Shown: in pieces, positions 1 through 10,785 of the stretch
Layout of the letters: each line of letters opens with the position of its first letter
How positions within the stretch are numbered: position 1 is the first letter of the stretch
Origin: Congeria kusceri
Taxonomy: Eukaryota; Mollusca; Bivalvia; Myida; Dreissenidae
Assembly (NCBI GenBank): GCA_027627225.1
Contig: CM051028.1
Location: 29,784,329-29,848,328 of the forward strand
Direction: 5' to 3'
Length of the DNA: 64,000 nucleotides
Made by a program: the position numbers and the translations under genes
The notes under the pieces: model-generated
The model's input: the letters and a program-made list of their open reading frames with translations, nothing else
Told to the model about the DNA's origin: nothing
Databases searched by the model: none

Positions 1-289
1 TAGATCTCATTGAGGAGAAGTGCAGCGCACAAGAACTGTTACTCTGCACATCATACTTTCGGAGTAAATGCCCTTTGTAAATTTTCATACTTATTTTTGT
101 GTCGCATTTTTTATTTTAATAAGTCTTTTCTTTGCAATTAGCCAGAGAGTGCATTGCTTTTGAAGGTTTCAATAAATCTGTTAAAAACAAATTGAGCATT
201 AACTTCTTCATTCATGCTTCTTCATTTGGATTCACGTAAGCTATCCGGCGTTCGGCGACACATCTGACTCGCGAGTTCTAGTTTATTCA
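1..289. other. Left-edge sequence, no gene seen
   Basis: AT-rich sequence with no supportable coding exon or RNA gene. It leads directly into the degenerate repeat that follows. Confidence 0.3.
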
Positions 290-960
290 TTCTTGACCTA
301 ACTTGTACAGTTTGTGTATGACCATTAAATATCGGATGGGATTGTTATTGGGACAGATCACACCAGTAACACCAGAGTTATTGCCCCTTTTTCATGCAAA
401 AAAGTGCAAAAATGCCCTTTTCCATCGTATAGACCTTATTTTCCATCCAATCTTAGCCAAACTTTCATAGTTTGTGTATGACAATCAGATCTCAGCAGAC
501 GTCAAAAATGGGCCAGATCGTGTTTCAAACACCAGAGTTATTGCCCTTTGTTTATTAAAAAAATACACAAAAATGGACATTATTCAATATAGAGACTTCA
601 TTTTTCATTTCAATCTTCACCAATATTGCACAGTTTGTCTGTTATCTTGAGATTACAGTTTAAGTCAAATATACGCAAGATCGGACCAGAAACACCAGAG
701 TTATTGCCCTTTGTCTGTGAAAAAAATATGCCAAAAAATGGACATTATTCAGGATAGAGACTTCATTTTTCATCCAATCTTCACCAATCGAGTACAGTTT
801 GTCTACGTAAGACTACAGGTGGAGTGGAATATAAGCATGAATGGGCCAGAGTTATTGCCCCTTGTGTTTGAAAAATAACATCAACAAGTTATCAATGATT
901 GGCTTGCACTTACGATTTTTGATTCAAAGTTGACAAAACTTACAGTTTGCGTATGACCAT
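290..960. repeat. Degenerate ~160-bp tandem repeat, about 4 copies
   Basis: The phrase CCAGAGTTATTGCCC recurs with AGAGTTATTG starting at 374, 534, 697 and 848, so the period is about 150-163 bp. Each unit also carries a phrase like CAGTTTGTSTATGACCAT and a run like CATCCAATCTTCACCAA. The AGAGTTATTGCCC word is close to the AGAGTTATGCCCC word of the 165-bp arrays at 4.3-5.5 kb, so the two may be related. From memory this kind of repeat is widespread in bivalve genomes; the family is not named here. Confidence 0.7.
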
Positions 961-2350
961 AAAAATTGAGTGATAAAATTTGATTTCCAACAGTTGCAAA
1001 CCTTGCATGCAGTTTTTTGTACATGTAACATTGATGGCTTCAGAGCCTGCATTAACATCATTTATCATCATTGGACAGAAAATTATCAAAGAAAAAGCAA
1101 AACTTTACTTTTTGCCACAGCCATCGCAATTATCGCATTGCAACTAGTTCTCCAAAACTGTTTGCGAAAAAGTCATCAAAATCTACTGTTTCTGCATTTT
1201 CCAGAATTGTCAATGACTAAATGAAAAAGGGTCAGGTAAGAATATCAAGAAAAATGATTTGAGGACCATAAGCAAAAAAACGCACATCCACTACCCAACT
1301 CATACTTTAGTTAGCCCATTGCACTAACCAATGTTTTAAATCAAACTTGATCCTATCCCCCTCTGCGTATTGTTCAGATACCTTAATTTTCAAACCTGTC
1401 ACAACAGTATGGTCTTTATCTGTACCAGTTCTCAGCCGAGCGCTTTGGGCCTTCATGACCCTCTTGTTTGAGAATGTTGCCTGAAACACATTTTACCGTG
1501 TCAATAACGCCAAAAAAAAAACACAGGGTACATTGTAGCATTCTTTTTGCTTTAAGAACTAAGTTTGTACAATGTCTTCAGAATGTTGATGACAAAATTG
1601 TTTGTTAAGAAAACTGATTTGAAGGATATATAAATCTTGTTTATAGAAATCAATTTTTTTTTGTTAAGCAGCAGCACTTAGATGTCTTACAATGTGGCAA
1701 AGAGTGTATTGTATGCCCTCTCAACATGACTTGTTGATTTAAATATTCAGTTACAATCAGGAATGTCAACAAATAATCAATTACTTAACCAAATATTCCA
1801 CTTATTTTATAGGTTTAAAAGGATTATTCGAATAGAAATAGAATTCAATGCTTACATTGGAGGATTTAACATTAATCCTTGGCCAACATGATCAATTGGG
1901 TCCTTGTGCTATTGTGACATATCAGTAAACACATCGGGTGATTGTAGGAAGAACTGGTGATAACAAATTATGCTTACTATCGATGCACCGTATATTGACA
2001 TTAAAAATGACCAATATGCTTATTCATCATCTGTATACCAAATTATTCTTTTTAAACGCCAATATTAGAATTGTCTAAAATAACTGATTGTTTTGCAGGT
2101 ATCTGAATCATATAATATGAAAGACTTCGGATAAATTCAGAAGTGATTTGTAAAAGACATCTTCAAATTTGATCATACTTTACGTATGTGTTTATATTAT
2201 TAAATATTGAAAACGTTGGTGTTGTTGCTTTTTTATGATGATGATGGCTTAGTTGATTATGGCAATGATAATAAGTATGAATATGTTGGTGCCAATCTGA
2301 TGGTTTTGTTTGGATTTTTCGCCGTTTTTAACAGTATTTCAGTCATATCA
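961..2350. other. Mostly unique AT-rich sequence
   Basis: Apart from the doubtful exon at 1307-1480, I see no coding exon, RNA gene or clear repeat here. Short open frames are present but have no recognisable family and no codon bias. Confidence 0.4.
1307..1480 (-). CDS. Possible terminal coding exon of an unknown gene
   Basis: On the minus strand an open frame of 58 codons ends in TAA at 1307-1309. It is preceded at 1481-1482 by AG within TGTGTTTCAG, a good splice acceptor. The translated stretch is charged and protein-like (for example SARLRTGTDKDHTVVTG, later KVSEQYAEGDRIKFD) rather than low complexity. I do not recognise a family. It lies about 1.9 kb beyond the last CRIPT exon on the same strand, so it would belong to a different transcript. 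A chance open frame or an old transposon fragment is equally possible. Confidence 0.2.
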   Translation of the reverse strand, partial: ATFSNKRVMKAQSARLRTGTDKDHTVVTGLKIKVSEQYAEGDRIKFDLKHWLVQWAN

Positions 2351-2604
2351 TGGCGGTCAGTTAACCTACTCACACTTTTCCTGGGCAAGCTTAGCTGATC
2401 TAAGCGGTTTACAGTACAAAGAGCACATACCTATGCCAGTAACTGACAACTGCCCTACATTGAATCAGAGGTAGGGGGCGATTGGCCGTATAAATAATTT
2501 CATGACCAATCCCCACACAAGTTATGTGGCCGGGCTGGTGTTTGAACTCACAAATCCCGGATTGACAGTCAAGCGTTCTACCAACTGAGCCTGCCGGGCC
2601 CGGC
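2351..2604 (-). mobile_element. tRNA-derived SINE, copy A (3' of CRIPT)
   Basis: Read on the minus strand the element starts at about 2604 with a tRNA-like head. The A-box region is GGCTCAGTTGGTAGAACG, the anticodon-arm-like part is CTTGACTGTCAATCC, and the B-box-like part is GAGTTCAAACACC. The body follows (GTTGTCAGTTACTGGC...), and it ends near GTTAACTGACCGCC. The head-plus-body layout is that of a pol III SINE. It is one parent of the chimeric SINE at 10699-10951 and marks the left breakpoint of the 8.3-kb duplication. Repeat family name not assigned. Confidence 0.85.
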
Positions 2605-2804
2605 TAAATCTGATGGTACTGATGATGGTTACGACTGTGGTGCTGATAATTGTGGAAATATAAACTTATAAAATATCTGCATACTATTCAAATTACTATT
2701 TGACATATTTTAATAGCATGTTAGCATTTGTTGCCATACTAGTAATAAGCAAACTGTTAATAGCTCAAACAACAATCCAGACACAATGTTCGAAGCTCAA
2801 TACT

Positions 2805-2810
2805 TTTATT
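2805..2810 (-). promoter_or_regulatory. Candidate polyadenylation signal AATAAA, downstream CRIPT copy
   Basis: The minus strand reads AATAAA here, about 420 bp past the stop codon of the downstream exon 5 and about 200 bp before SINE A. Spacing fits a 3'UTR end. No transcript data support it. The same signal is at 11152-11157 in the other unit. Confidence 0.5.
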
Positions 2811-3230
2811 AAAATACACATACACGGTTAGAACAAAACAATTGTTCAATGCAAGACAAAATGCACACATTTACTATAATACAATATAAAATATTACATA
2901 AATCATTTTCAATAAACACAATGTGTGGATAACTCTAGTTCCATATTATTAGTACATTATAAAACCGACTGTATTAGCAAATATTATTCCTAAAACTTGA
3001 AGTGTGATTATATTTACATGTAACATATCAACCCCAATGAGATCAAATTTACCGTCTATTATGTTTAGTATAAATCATCCTAAAAAGAGTAAAACCTGAT
3101 TCGTAATGTAATTACTACTCAGATATTTTTGACATTCAATCTGTTTCCTCCAAACAAAACCACCAACAAGAGATATGGACTGGGTGAATGTCACATGGTC
3201 ACAATAAAAAAATCCTCTACACAATGAATT

Positions 3231-3313
3231 TCATGTAGAAGACTGCCGGTAGTTGGTTGTACTGATGATCTTTTTCCCACACATGGCGCAGATACCTTTT
3301 TTGTATGCACACC
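3231..3313 (-). CDS. CRIPT: CRIPT exon 5, downstream copy
   Basis: Final coding exon. The acceptor AG is at 3314-3315 (GTTTCAG) and the stop TGA at 3231-3233. It encodes CAYKKGICAMCGKK and then a tail ending RQSST. Identical to 11578-11660. Confidence 0.93.
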
Positions 3314-3956
3314 CTGAAACGTTTTAATTGTAATTTAAACTTTCTTAAAAATCATCAATCACCAAATACATTGTTAGCTAAAACTTTTGAAGTAAATTGT
3401 ACATGTGCGTCTATAAATGTATGTTTGTGTATCACAGTGTGGTTCATGTAAGACTACAGTTTACTTGATTTAATTGTATTTCAACGTTTTAAATAAGGTT
3501 TGAATATGAACTGAAAAGACAAAACTTTGCCATGGAACAACAACAAAGAGCTTTGAAAAATTGAAATGGGTTTTATATATACTGATAAAATAACAATATT
3601 AAAATTGTGGCATCGTACAATGCGTATGTGTAGTTATTAAAGCAGTGCACAATTAGATGATCAATTATAATTAGAAACATGTCAAACTTCTTTATATGTT
3701 TTGACCCACAACAAAACATTACTCTCTCTTTATAGACACGTAACATATTTAAATACAAACACAGATACACACAGAATGTAAGACGCAACAAGCCATTGTC
3801 AAATACCGGTATGCAATCAAGAGACCTGTATTCGGATGTTGACAAAAAAGAACTAAGGTGTTTGATATAAAAAGGCAATTTAATTGAAATTGGAAACTAA
3901 TTGAGGTTTGTTTATAGGACAGAACATAGATGCCATCACAGGTCTCAAAATAATAC

Positions 3957-4039
3957 CTTGACAATAATGGGAGCCTTTCTGATGCACCGACGACTTGCAA
4001 ATCTTGCACTTTTCAAAGCCTGTAGTGTATGGGTTGAAC
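3957..4039 (-). CDS. CRIPT: CRIPT exon 4, downstream copy
   Basis: Acceptor AG at 4040-4041 (TTGTGTTGTAG), donor GT at 3955-3956 (GTATTA). It encodes FNPYTTGFEKCKICKSS and then VHQKGSHYCQ, the central zinc-binding part of CRIPT. Identical to 12304-12386. Confidence 0.93.
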
Positions 4040-4346
4040 CTACAACACAATGTACATGGATTAGTTTTGATTTATACATTAACATATATCTTCTTTAGTT
4101 AGAAATATATTTACACACTTATAACAAAGGTAATGAAGATTACTTTACTACATTAAAAAAAAACATCATTGCAATTCATTAACTAGTGTTTGTTTAATGA
4201 ACTTGCATTAAAACAAAATGATTATCGATACACTATGCAAAATGATATGAAAACACTTAATACCAGTAAATATTTACGCATTGTTAAACAATACAATGTA
4301 ATGTCAGGGATCTCGCTGCCTATCGCAAATGCCACCAAATGCAACA

Positions 4347-5540
4347 ATTTTTAGCTTGACTATTCGAATAATAGGTGAGCTATCCTACTACCCCTGGCGT
4401 CGGCGTCCGCGTCTGAATTGGTTAAAGTTTTTATTCAAAAGTCTAGTAACCTCAAAACTACATCAGTTTACCATAACTCTGTTTTGCATTTTGACAGAGT
4501 TATGCCCCTTTTTCACTTAGATTTTCTGGTTAAAGTTTATATTCAAAAGTTTTGTAACTTCAAAACTACATAAGTTATTCACTTGAAATTTGGAACTAAC
4601 CTTTGCCATCAACTCCAGGATCAGGGGCAACATTCCCCATAATTTTGTTTGTATTTTGACAGAGTTATGCCCCATTTTCACATAGATTTTCTGGTTAAAG
4701 TTTATATTCAAAAGTTTGGTTACTTCAAAACTACATAAGTTATTCACTTGAAACTTGGAATATACATTTGCCATCAACTCCAGAATCAGGGGCAAACATT
4801 CCCCATAACTCTGTTTTGTATTTTGACAGAGTAATCCCCTTTTTCACTTAGATTTTCTGGTTAAAGTTTATATTCAAAAGTTTTGTAACTTCAAAACTAC
4901 ATAAGTTATTCACTTGAAATTTGGAATTAACCTTTGTCATCAACTCCAGGATCAGGGGCAACATTCCCAATATTTTTTTTTGCATTTTGACAGAGTTATG
5001 CCCCTTTTTCACTTAGATTTTCTGGTTCAAGTTTATATTCAAAAGTTTTGTAACTTCAAAACTACATAAGTTATTCACTTAAAATGTGGAACTAACCTTT
5101 GTCACCAACTCCAGGATCAGGGGCAACATTCCCCATAATTTTTTTTGGATTTTGACAGAGTTATGCCCCTTTTTCACATAGATTTTCTGGTTAAAGTTTA
5201 TACTCAAAAGTTTGGTTACTTCAAAACAACTTAAGTTATTCACCTGAAACTTGGAACTAACCTTTTCCATCAACTCTAGTATCAGGGGCAACATTACCCA
5301 GAACTCTGTTCTGTATTTTGACACAGTTCTGCCCCCTTTTCACATAGATTTTCTGGTTAACGTTTATATTCAAAAGTTTTGTTACTTCCAACCTACATAA
5401 GTTGTTCAGTTGAAACATGAAACTAACCTCTGTCATTAACTCTAGTATCAGGGGCAACATTACCCATAACTCTGTTTTGTATTTTGACAGAGTTATGCAC
5501 ACGTTTCACATAGATTTTGTGGTTAAAGTTTTTGTTCCAA
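4347..5540. repeat. ~165-bp tandem repeat array in CRIPT intron 3, unit 1
   Basis: GACAGAGTTATGCCCC-like words start at about 4493, 4658, 4825, 4989, 5154, 5320 and 5486, giving a period of 164-167 bp and about 7 copies. Each unit also has TAGATTTTCTGGTTAAAG, AACTTCAAAACTACATAAG and CATCAACTCCAGGATCAGG. The left edge begins TTTTTAGCTTGACTATTCG and contains GGCGTCGGCGTCCGCG, an edge I associate with dispersed bivalve elements. The array sits within intron 3 of the downstream CRIPT copy. The open frames it produces are repeat translations, not genes. Confidence 0.88.
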
Positions 5541-6078
5541 AAATGTATAAACTATACAAGGCTTCACTTAAAAGTTTTGTATTTTAACAAATGTATGTCC
5601 CTTCCACTATCCAAAATATGTACCAACTGAAATACTTCAAACAGTCGAGCGCGCTGTCCTCTGACAGCTTTTGTTTAAAAGTGGCGATAAAATATTCAAA
5701 TTGGCGAAAGTAAGTGGCGACAACTTTCTTTTGCTTAAAATAGTAATAAGTAAACAAATATCATGATCCGACTTGCAGTAGCCATTAAAATTGTCTACAA
5801 ACAAATGTTTTGTTTTTTGCTGTGTCAGCAGAAACACAGCTATTTTTAGGTCTTAGTGTCAACACTGCGTGTGTGATGAGATTATTAATAACACAATCAA
5901 ATGGCTTCAGTTGCCATATGTCATGGATTGATGCTGTGAAGTAATTCAGTAAACATTTATTTTCCACGCATTCAATGTAACTGCAGACTGGCTACAAAAT
6001 GGCAACAGTTTTTACAAAATGGCAAAATTGGTGGCAAAAGATAAATATTTTCCGGTGAGAGCCCTCAATGTTATATAC

Positions 6079-6133
6079 CTATTCTTTTTGGATGTAAGTG
6101 CTTTGTTTTCATTGACTGATCTACCGCCTCCCT
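6079..6133 (-). CDS. CRIPT: CRIPT exon 3, downstream copy
   Basis: 55-bp exon. Acceptor AG at 6134-6135 after a pyrimidine run (TTCTTTCTTTCAG), donor GT at 6077-6078. It encodes GGGRSVNENKALTSKKN and then the first two bases of Arg. Identical to 14426-14480. Confidence 0.93.
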
Positions 6134-6592
6134 CTGAAAGAAAGAACATTATTTTAGTTCATGGACCTTATAATTATTGTACATAATAGTTTTAACAGAC
6201 GCTACAACTGGCTAATCTTCAATGAATAAACCTTGAACTTTCAAGAATATTCATAGTTCTGAGATTGAACAGTTTTAACTGAAACTAATGCAATAGCTGT
6301 GGGGAGCCAAAACTTTGTTTCCTACAAAAACGTGCAAATACAGTAGACATCAAAATCACATGAGTGACAAATTGAATATCTGGCCCCATTATGCCATATT
6401 ATTACTGGTAACCAGTGTTATCACAGTTCTCAATTTCAAATTTACATGTAGTCTTAGATGTGACGTATGTAACTTAAAATACTGACAAATGGTTGCTTTT
6501 AGAAACATAACTTACAATTAAGACATTGCTTAAGAATGGTCTTGGCTCCACAATGACATCAATGTCAATACCATACTGGACTAAAGGAGTAA

Positions 6593-7300
6593 ATGATCAT
6601 GACTGTCAAAGAAAAGTGAAGGATAATATGTTCTGTTCATTATCATGACTGTCAAAGAAAAGTAAAATGATAATGTGTTCTGTTCATTATCATGACTGTC
6701 AAAGAAAAGTAAATGATAATGTGTTCTGTTCATTATCGTGACTGTCAAAGAAAAGTAAAATGATAATGTGTTCTGTTCATGATCATGACTGTCAAAGAAA
6801 AGTAAATGATAATGTGTTCTGTTCATGATCATGACTGTCAAAGAAAAGTAAAATGATAATGTGTTCTGTTCATGATCATGACTGTCAAAGAAAAGTAAAA
6901 TGATAATGTGTTCTGTTCATGATCATGACTGTCAAAGAAAAGTAAATGATAATATGTTCTGTTCATTATCATGACTGTCAAAGAAAAGTAAAATGATAAT
7001 GTGTTCTGTTCATTATCATGACTGTCAAAGAAAAGTAAATGATAATGTGTTCTGTTCATTATCGTGACTGTCAAAGAAAAGTAAAATGATAATGTGTTCT
7101 GTTCATTATCATGACTGTCAAAGAAAAGTAAATGATAATGTGTTCTGTTCATTATCATGACTGTCAAAGAAAAGTAAATGATAATGTGTTCTGTTCATTA
7201 TCATGACTGTCAAAGAAAAGTAAATGATAATGTGTTCTGTTCATTATCATGACTGTCAAAGAAAAGTAAATGATAATGTGTTCTATTCATTATCATAACC
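6593..7300. repeat. 46-47-bp minisatellite in CRIPT intron 2, 15 copies
   Basis: GACTGTCAAAGAAAAG recurs every 46-47 bp, starting at 6601, 6647, 6694, 6740 and so on to 7251, for 15 copies. Most units contain ATGATAATG and CATTATCAT separated by 9 bases, so each can form a 9-bp-stem hairpin. Some units have CATGATCAT instead, which weakens that stem. The array ends about 30 bp from the exon-2 donor. The matching array in the other unit has 8 copies, which accounts for the 326-bp length difference. Confidence 0.95.
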
Positions 7301-7332
7301 AACAATTTGTTAAAAATGATGAAACTTCACAC

Positions 7333-7398
7333 CTGTTGTATTTCTTGCTCCTGATTTCCAGGGATCTGGGGTTATCACTTTGCCTAACTTCTTTTGAC
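7333..7398 (-). CDS. CRIPT: CRIPT exon 2, downstream copy
   Basis: 66-bp exon. Acceptor AG at 7399-7400 (TACGTTCAG), donor GT at 7331-7332. It encodes the last two bases of Cys6 and then QKKLGKVITPDPWKSGARN. Identical to 15354-15419. No exon 1 precedes it in this unit. Confidence 0.93.
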
Positions 7399-7499
7399 CT
7401 GAACGTATAGACAAAACATATTTATAATAAAATGGACCACATAGCAATGCAGATAATCAAATAATGCTCAATTTATTTATATCAGTATTATTTTAGCAG

Positions 7500-7880
7500 A
7501 AGACAATATTTTTTTAGTATGCCTCCTCTAGGTCCAGAGCAATTCAGCGCTTGCGTTAAAGGGCGTCTGGGCATAAATTACGCCCGAAAATTGCAGTTTT
7601 ACGTCCATTTTACAAACAGCGGGAGTCCTTTGTACGTCCAAATATTCCCATGTACGTTGTTTACAAATACACCGGACGTACAGAACCCGACAGGATATGG
7701 AGTCCGGTCATGCGTATTTCTGTATTACTGCGCCATACTTAACCTCGCCTCCAATCAATTGTCTGAGGTGCATTGCTCAGCGAGTGGCAAATATTGAGTT
7801 TTATAACTCCGCCTACGATTCAGCTGTAAGCGCCCCCCTATCCAATCAGCTGATTAATTCAAGTGTCGTCCTTATGTAGG
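7500..7880. other. CpG-richer segment with CCAAT words in intron 1, unit 1
   Basis: This stretch is richer in CG dinucleotides than its surroundings (ACGTCC, CGGACG, GCGCC) and contains CCAATCA at about 7747 and 7842. It lies just upstream of exon 2 with respect to CRIPT transcription. It may be a promoter-like island or part of a transposon. Repeated at about 15521-15901. No TATA box or start signal decides between these. Confidence 0.25.
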
Positions 7881-8213
7881 TTTTGCACAATTGATTTGTA
7901 TACAAAATTGTAAGGATGACAAACCATGTGTTGTTAAATGAAATAATTAAATAACTGTAACTTCTAGGTGACTGTGGCGATTTGGCTGGTTATCAAACTT
8001 GACCGAATGCCCAAGATATTATAGCCACAAACTTTTTCATCAAGTTTGGTGAAGATCAATCACTATTGGACTTAATCGAAATAATAAGACGTAATCAGTT
8101 GCATTACTTGTATTGTGAGGGACTGTGCATTAACCGAAAGCACATTGAAATTATTAATTTACCGAAAGCCACCAATGTTAATATTCTAATGACATAAATA
8201 CATATTTTTAGCT

Positions 8214-9533
8214 CAGGTGAGCACATTGCTCATGGTGAGCTTTTGTGATCACCTTTTGTCAGTCATCTGTCATGCCTCGTGAATCGTTCGTTGTCAACAT
8301 TTACCTTGTGAACACTCTAGAGGCCACATTTATTGCCCAATCTTCATGAAACTTGGTCAGAACATTTGTCCCAATGATATCTCAGCAGAGTTTGAATCTG
8401 AGTCATGTGGGGTCAAAAACTAGGTCACTAGGTCAAATTGAAGAAAAAGCTTGTTTACACTCTAGAAGTCACATTTTTTGCCCAATCAACATGAAACTTG
8501 GTCAGAACATTTATTCTAATGATATTTTGGCCGTGTTCGAATCTGGGTCATGAGGGGTGAAAAACTAGGTCACTAGATCCAATTGAAGAAAAAGCTTGTT
8601 AACACTCTAGAAGTCACATTTTTGCCCAATCTTCATGAAACTTGGTCAGAACATTTGTCTTAATGATATCTCGACTGAGTTCGAATCTGGGTCATGTGAG
8701 GTGAAAAACTAGGTCACGAGGTCAAATTGAAAAAAAAGCTTGTTAACACTCTAGAAGTCACATTTTTTCCCAATCTTCAAGAAACTTGGTCAGAACATTT
8801 GTCCCAATGATATCTCGGCCGAGTTTGAATCTGGGTCATGTTGGGTCAATAACTAGGTCACTAGGTTAAATTGAAAAAAAGCTTGTGAACACTCTAAGTC
8901 ACATTTTTTGCCCAATCAACATGAAACTTGCTCTGAACATTTGTTTTTAGCTCACCTCAGCACAATGTGCTCATGGTGAGCTTTTGTGATCGCTTTTTGT
9001 CTATCGTCCGTCGTGAATCGTTCGTCGTCAACATTGACCTTGTGAACACTCTAGAGGCTACATTTGTTGCCCAATCCTCATGAAACTTACTCAGAACATT
9101 CGCCCTAATAATATCTTGGACGAGTTCGAAACTGAGTCACATGGGGTCAAAAACTAGGTTACCAGGCCAACTTGATGAAAAAGCTTAGTCCCAATTGTCC
9201 CAATGATATCTAACACGAGTTCAAAACTGGGTCATGTGGGGTCAAAAACTAGGTCACTATGGCAAATTGAAGAAAAGCTTGTGAACACTCTAGAAGTCAC
9301 ATTTTCTGCCCAATATTCTTGAAACTTTCTATTAACATTTGTTCCAAATGATATCTGGGACAAGTTCGAAACCAGGTCATATGGGGTCAAAAACTAGGTC
9401 ACCAGGCCAAATTGAAAAAAAACACAACTTTCTAGAGTTCATATATTTAGCCAAATCTACATGAAACTTATTCAGAAGAGAAGTTCCTTAGCTCCTCATG
9501 TGAGCGACCTCGGACCTTATGGCCCTCTTGTTT
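8214..9533. mobile_element. Bivalve-type dispersed element, unit 1
   Basis: The left end is TTTTTAGCTCAGGTGAGC, followed by a short hairpin (GAGCACATTGCTC) and GGTGAGCTTTTGTGATC. A second start is at 8943 (TTTTTAGCTCACCTCAGC). The interior is a degenerate repeat of about 145 bp with ACACTCTAGAAGTCACATTT, CATGAAACTTGGTCAGAAC and AAACTAGGTCACTAGGTC. The right end is TTATGGCCCTCTTGTTT. These termini match a dispersed repeat I associate with bivalve genomes. No coding capacity is seen, so it is non-autonomous. Confidence 0.8.
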
Positions 9534-9962
9534 AATTGTTTCGATGATGCCAAATACTTTCATTTAGAGGTGCCATTCTGACATCAGTCCACAATGGCAC
9601 ACCTGCTTTCATTTAATCTAGAAACCGATTAATTAGTATAACATAATTCTGAGCTAAAACAACATGAAAAATCATTAAAAAATGAATGTACAATGATGAA
9701 CAAACAATATCGGACATCATATTTAAATAGGCTAATGTATTCACGATTTCGACATTGTCAAATCACGCGTAACGAAACTGGCGAGATAACGCGAGATTTG
9801 GGTTCAGGGGGGTTCTGTCGCAAATGTAAACATCGATCAGCTGCTGATGTAGTTTCATATTAACTGATGAACTAAAATAAAACAATTAAATAAGGTTATA
9901 TGAAAACGTAGATCCTTTAAATTATTTCTTTATATAATAATTTGCGATTATAATGTTCATAC

Positions 9963-10057
9963 AGATTTTAGACCCGGCTGGCTAAAACATGTAAAAGTAA
10001 CAATTATCAAAGATTTTAGACCCCGCTGGCTAAAACATGTAAAAGTAACAATTATCA
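9963..10057. repeat. 48-bp direct repeat, two copies
   Basis: AGATTTTAGACCCSGCTGGC followed by TAAAACATGTAAAAGTAAC occurs at 9963 and again at 10011. Short tandem duplication within intron-1 sequence. Repeated at 17984-18078. Confidence 0.85.
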
Positions 10058-10188
10058 CACAAGCAGTGTGCCAAAATAGGCAAAATTGAAAATAAAACCA
10101 CCAAACCTACGGTTAGAAGTAAACCATACAAACTCTTTTGACATGCACTTTGAAAAACCACACCCACATATTTGTAAAACATTTAATT

Positions 10189-10250
10189 TTGGGCTATTTT
10201 TGCACATTTACAGCAGATTTACTTACTAAATGTGTAAACGAATAGCCCAA
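10189..10250. repeat. Imperfect inverted repeat in intron 1
   Basis: TGGGCTATT...CACATTTA on the left is mirrored by TAAATGTG...AATAGCCCA on the right, with a central spacer near CAGCAGATTTACTTAC. It may be the remnant of a small palindromic element. Also in the other unit at about 18210-18271. Confidence 0.55.
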
Positions 10251-10455
10251 CATTGAGCACATTTTCATAGACCTCGAAATTAGTTTTATTTGATTTGGTG
10301 GGTGGGGTTTCTCACAGATATATTATTTTAATGTATATATATATTTTTTTTCTTTTGACAATTGCAGCCTGAATAATTACATCAAAGTCTGTTATTGTAG
10401 TCCATGCTTCAAATGTTACTGATCATAATACTCTGTCTCAGAGTTTCGAAGACTG

Positions 10456-10785
10456 TGAAGTGTTTTGCCAAGCAGGTTGTGTAGTGAAAAATTACCAGTG
10501 TTTGATGAAAATGGACTGTTTAGTCATTTTAACGGCGGTCAGTTAAACTACTCACATTTTTCCTGGGCAATCTTAGCCGAAATAAGCAGTTTACCAGTAC
10601 CAAGAGCACTTTCTAGACAGTGAAGTGTTTTGCCAAGCAGGTTGTGTAGTGAACAATTACCAGTGTTTGATGAAAATGGACTGTTTAGTCATTTTAACGG
10701 TGGTCAGTTAAACTACTCACATTTTTCCTGGGCAAGCTTAGCCGAAATAAGCAGTTTACCAGTACCAAGAGCACTTTCTTATGCG
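10456..10785. repeat. 165-bp tandem duplication beside the middle SINE
   Basis: TGAAGTGTTTTGCCAAGC starts at 10456 and at 10621. The two 165-bp copies run through GTTTGATGAAAATGGACTG to the SINE tail sequence CAGTACCAAGAGCACTTTC, so the SINE tail itself is doubled. The same doubling is present next to SINE B at about 18479-18809, so it predates the 8.3-kb duplication. Confidence 0.9.

Larger units (their letters stand above)
3231..7398 (-). pseudogene. CRIPT: Partial tandem copy of CRIPT: exons 2-5 without exon 1
   Basis: This is the downstream copy made by the 8.3-kb duplication. It carries intact exons 2 (7333-7398), 3 (6079-6133), 4 (3957-4039) and 5 (3231-3313), with identical splice sites and coding sequence to the complete gene. 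It lacks the ATG exon and the gene's own 5' region, because only one exon 1 exists, at 19143-19158. Exon 2 has no in-frame Met and the next Met is residue 84, so the copy cannot make CRIPT alone. It could be used as alternative 3' exons if transcription passes the polyA site at 11152, or be silent. No inactivating mutation is seen, which fits a very recent origin. Confidence 0.9.

Noticed and set aside
2479..2604. Apparent tRNA genes on the minus strand at SINE heads (also 10826-10951 and 18849-18972)
   Set aside because: Stems are imperfect, and each head is joined to the same SINE body with the same tail, so they are SINE heads rather than functional tRNAs.
3573..4098. Overlapping open frames around CRIPT intron 4 and exon 4 (65-101 codons)
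   Set aside because: They are in other frames or strands than the conserved CRIPT exon at 3957-4039, which alone has family support and splice sites.
6581..7167. Open frames on the minus strand translating to repeated TVMIMNRTHYHLLFFDS-like peptide
   Set aside because: They are translations of the intronic 46-47-bp minisatellite, alternate frame between units with 46 and 47 bp, and lie inside CRIPT intron 2.
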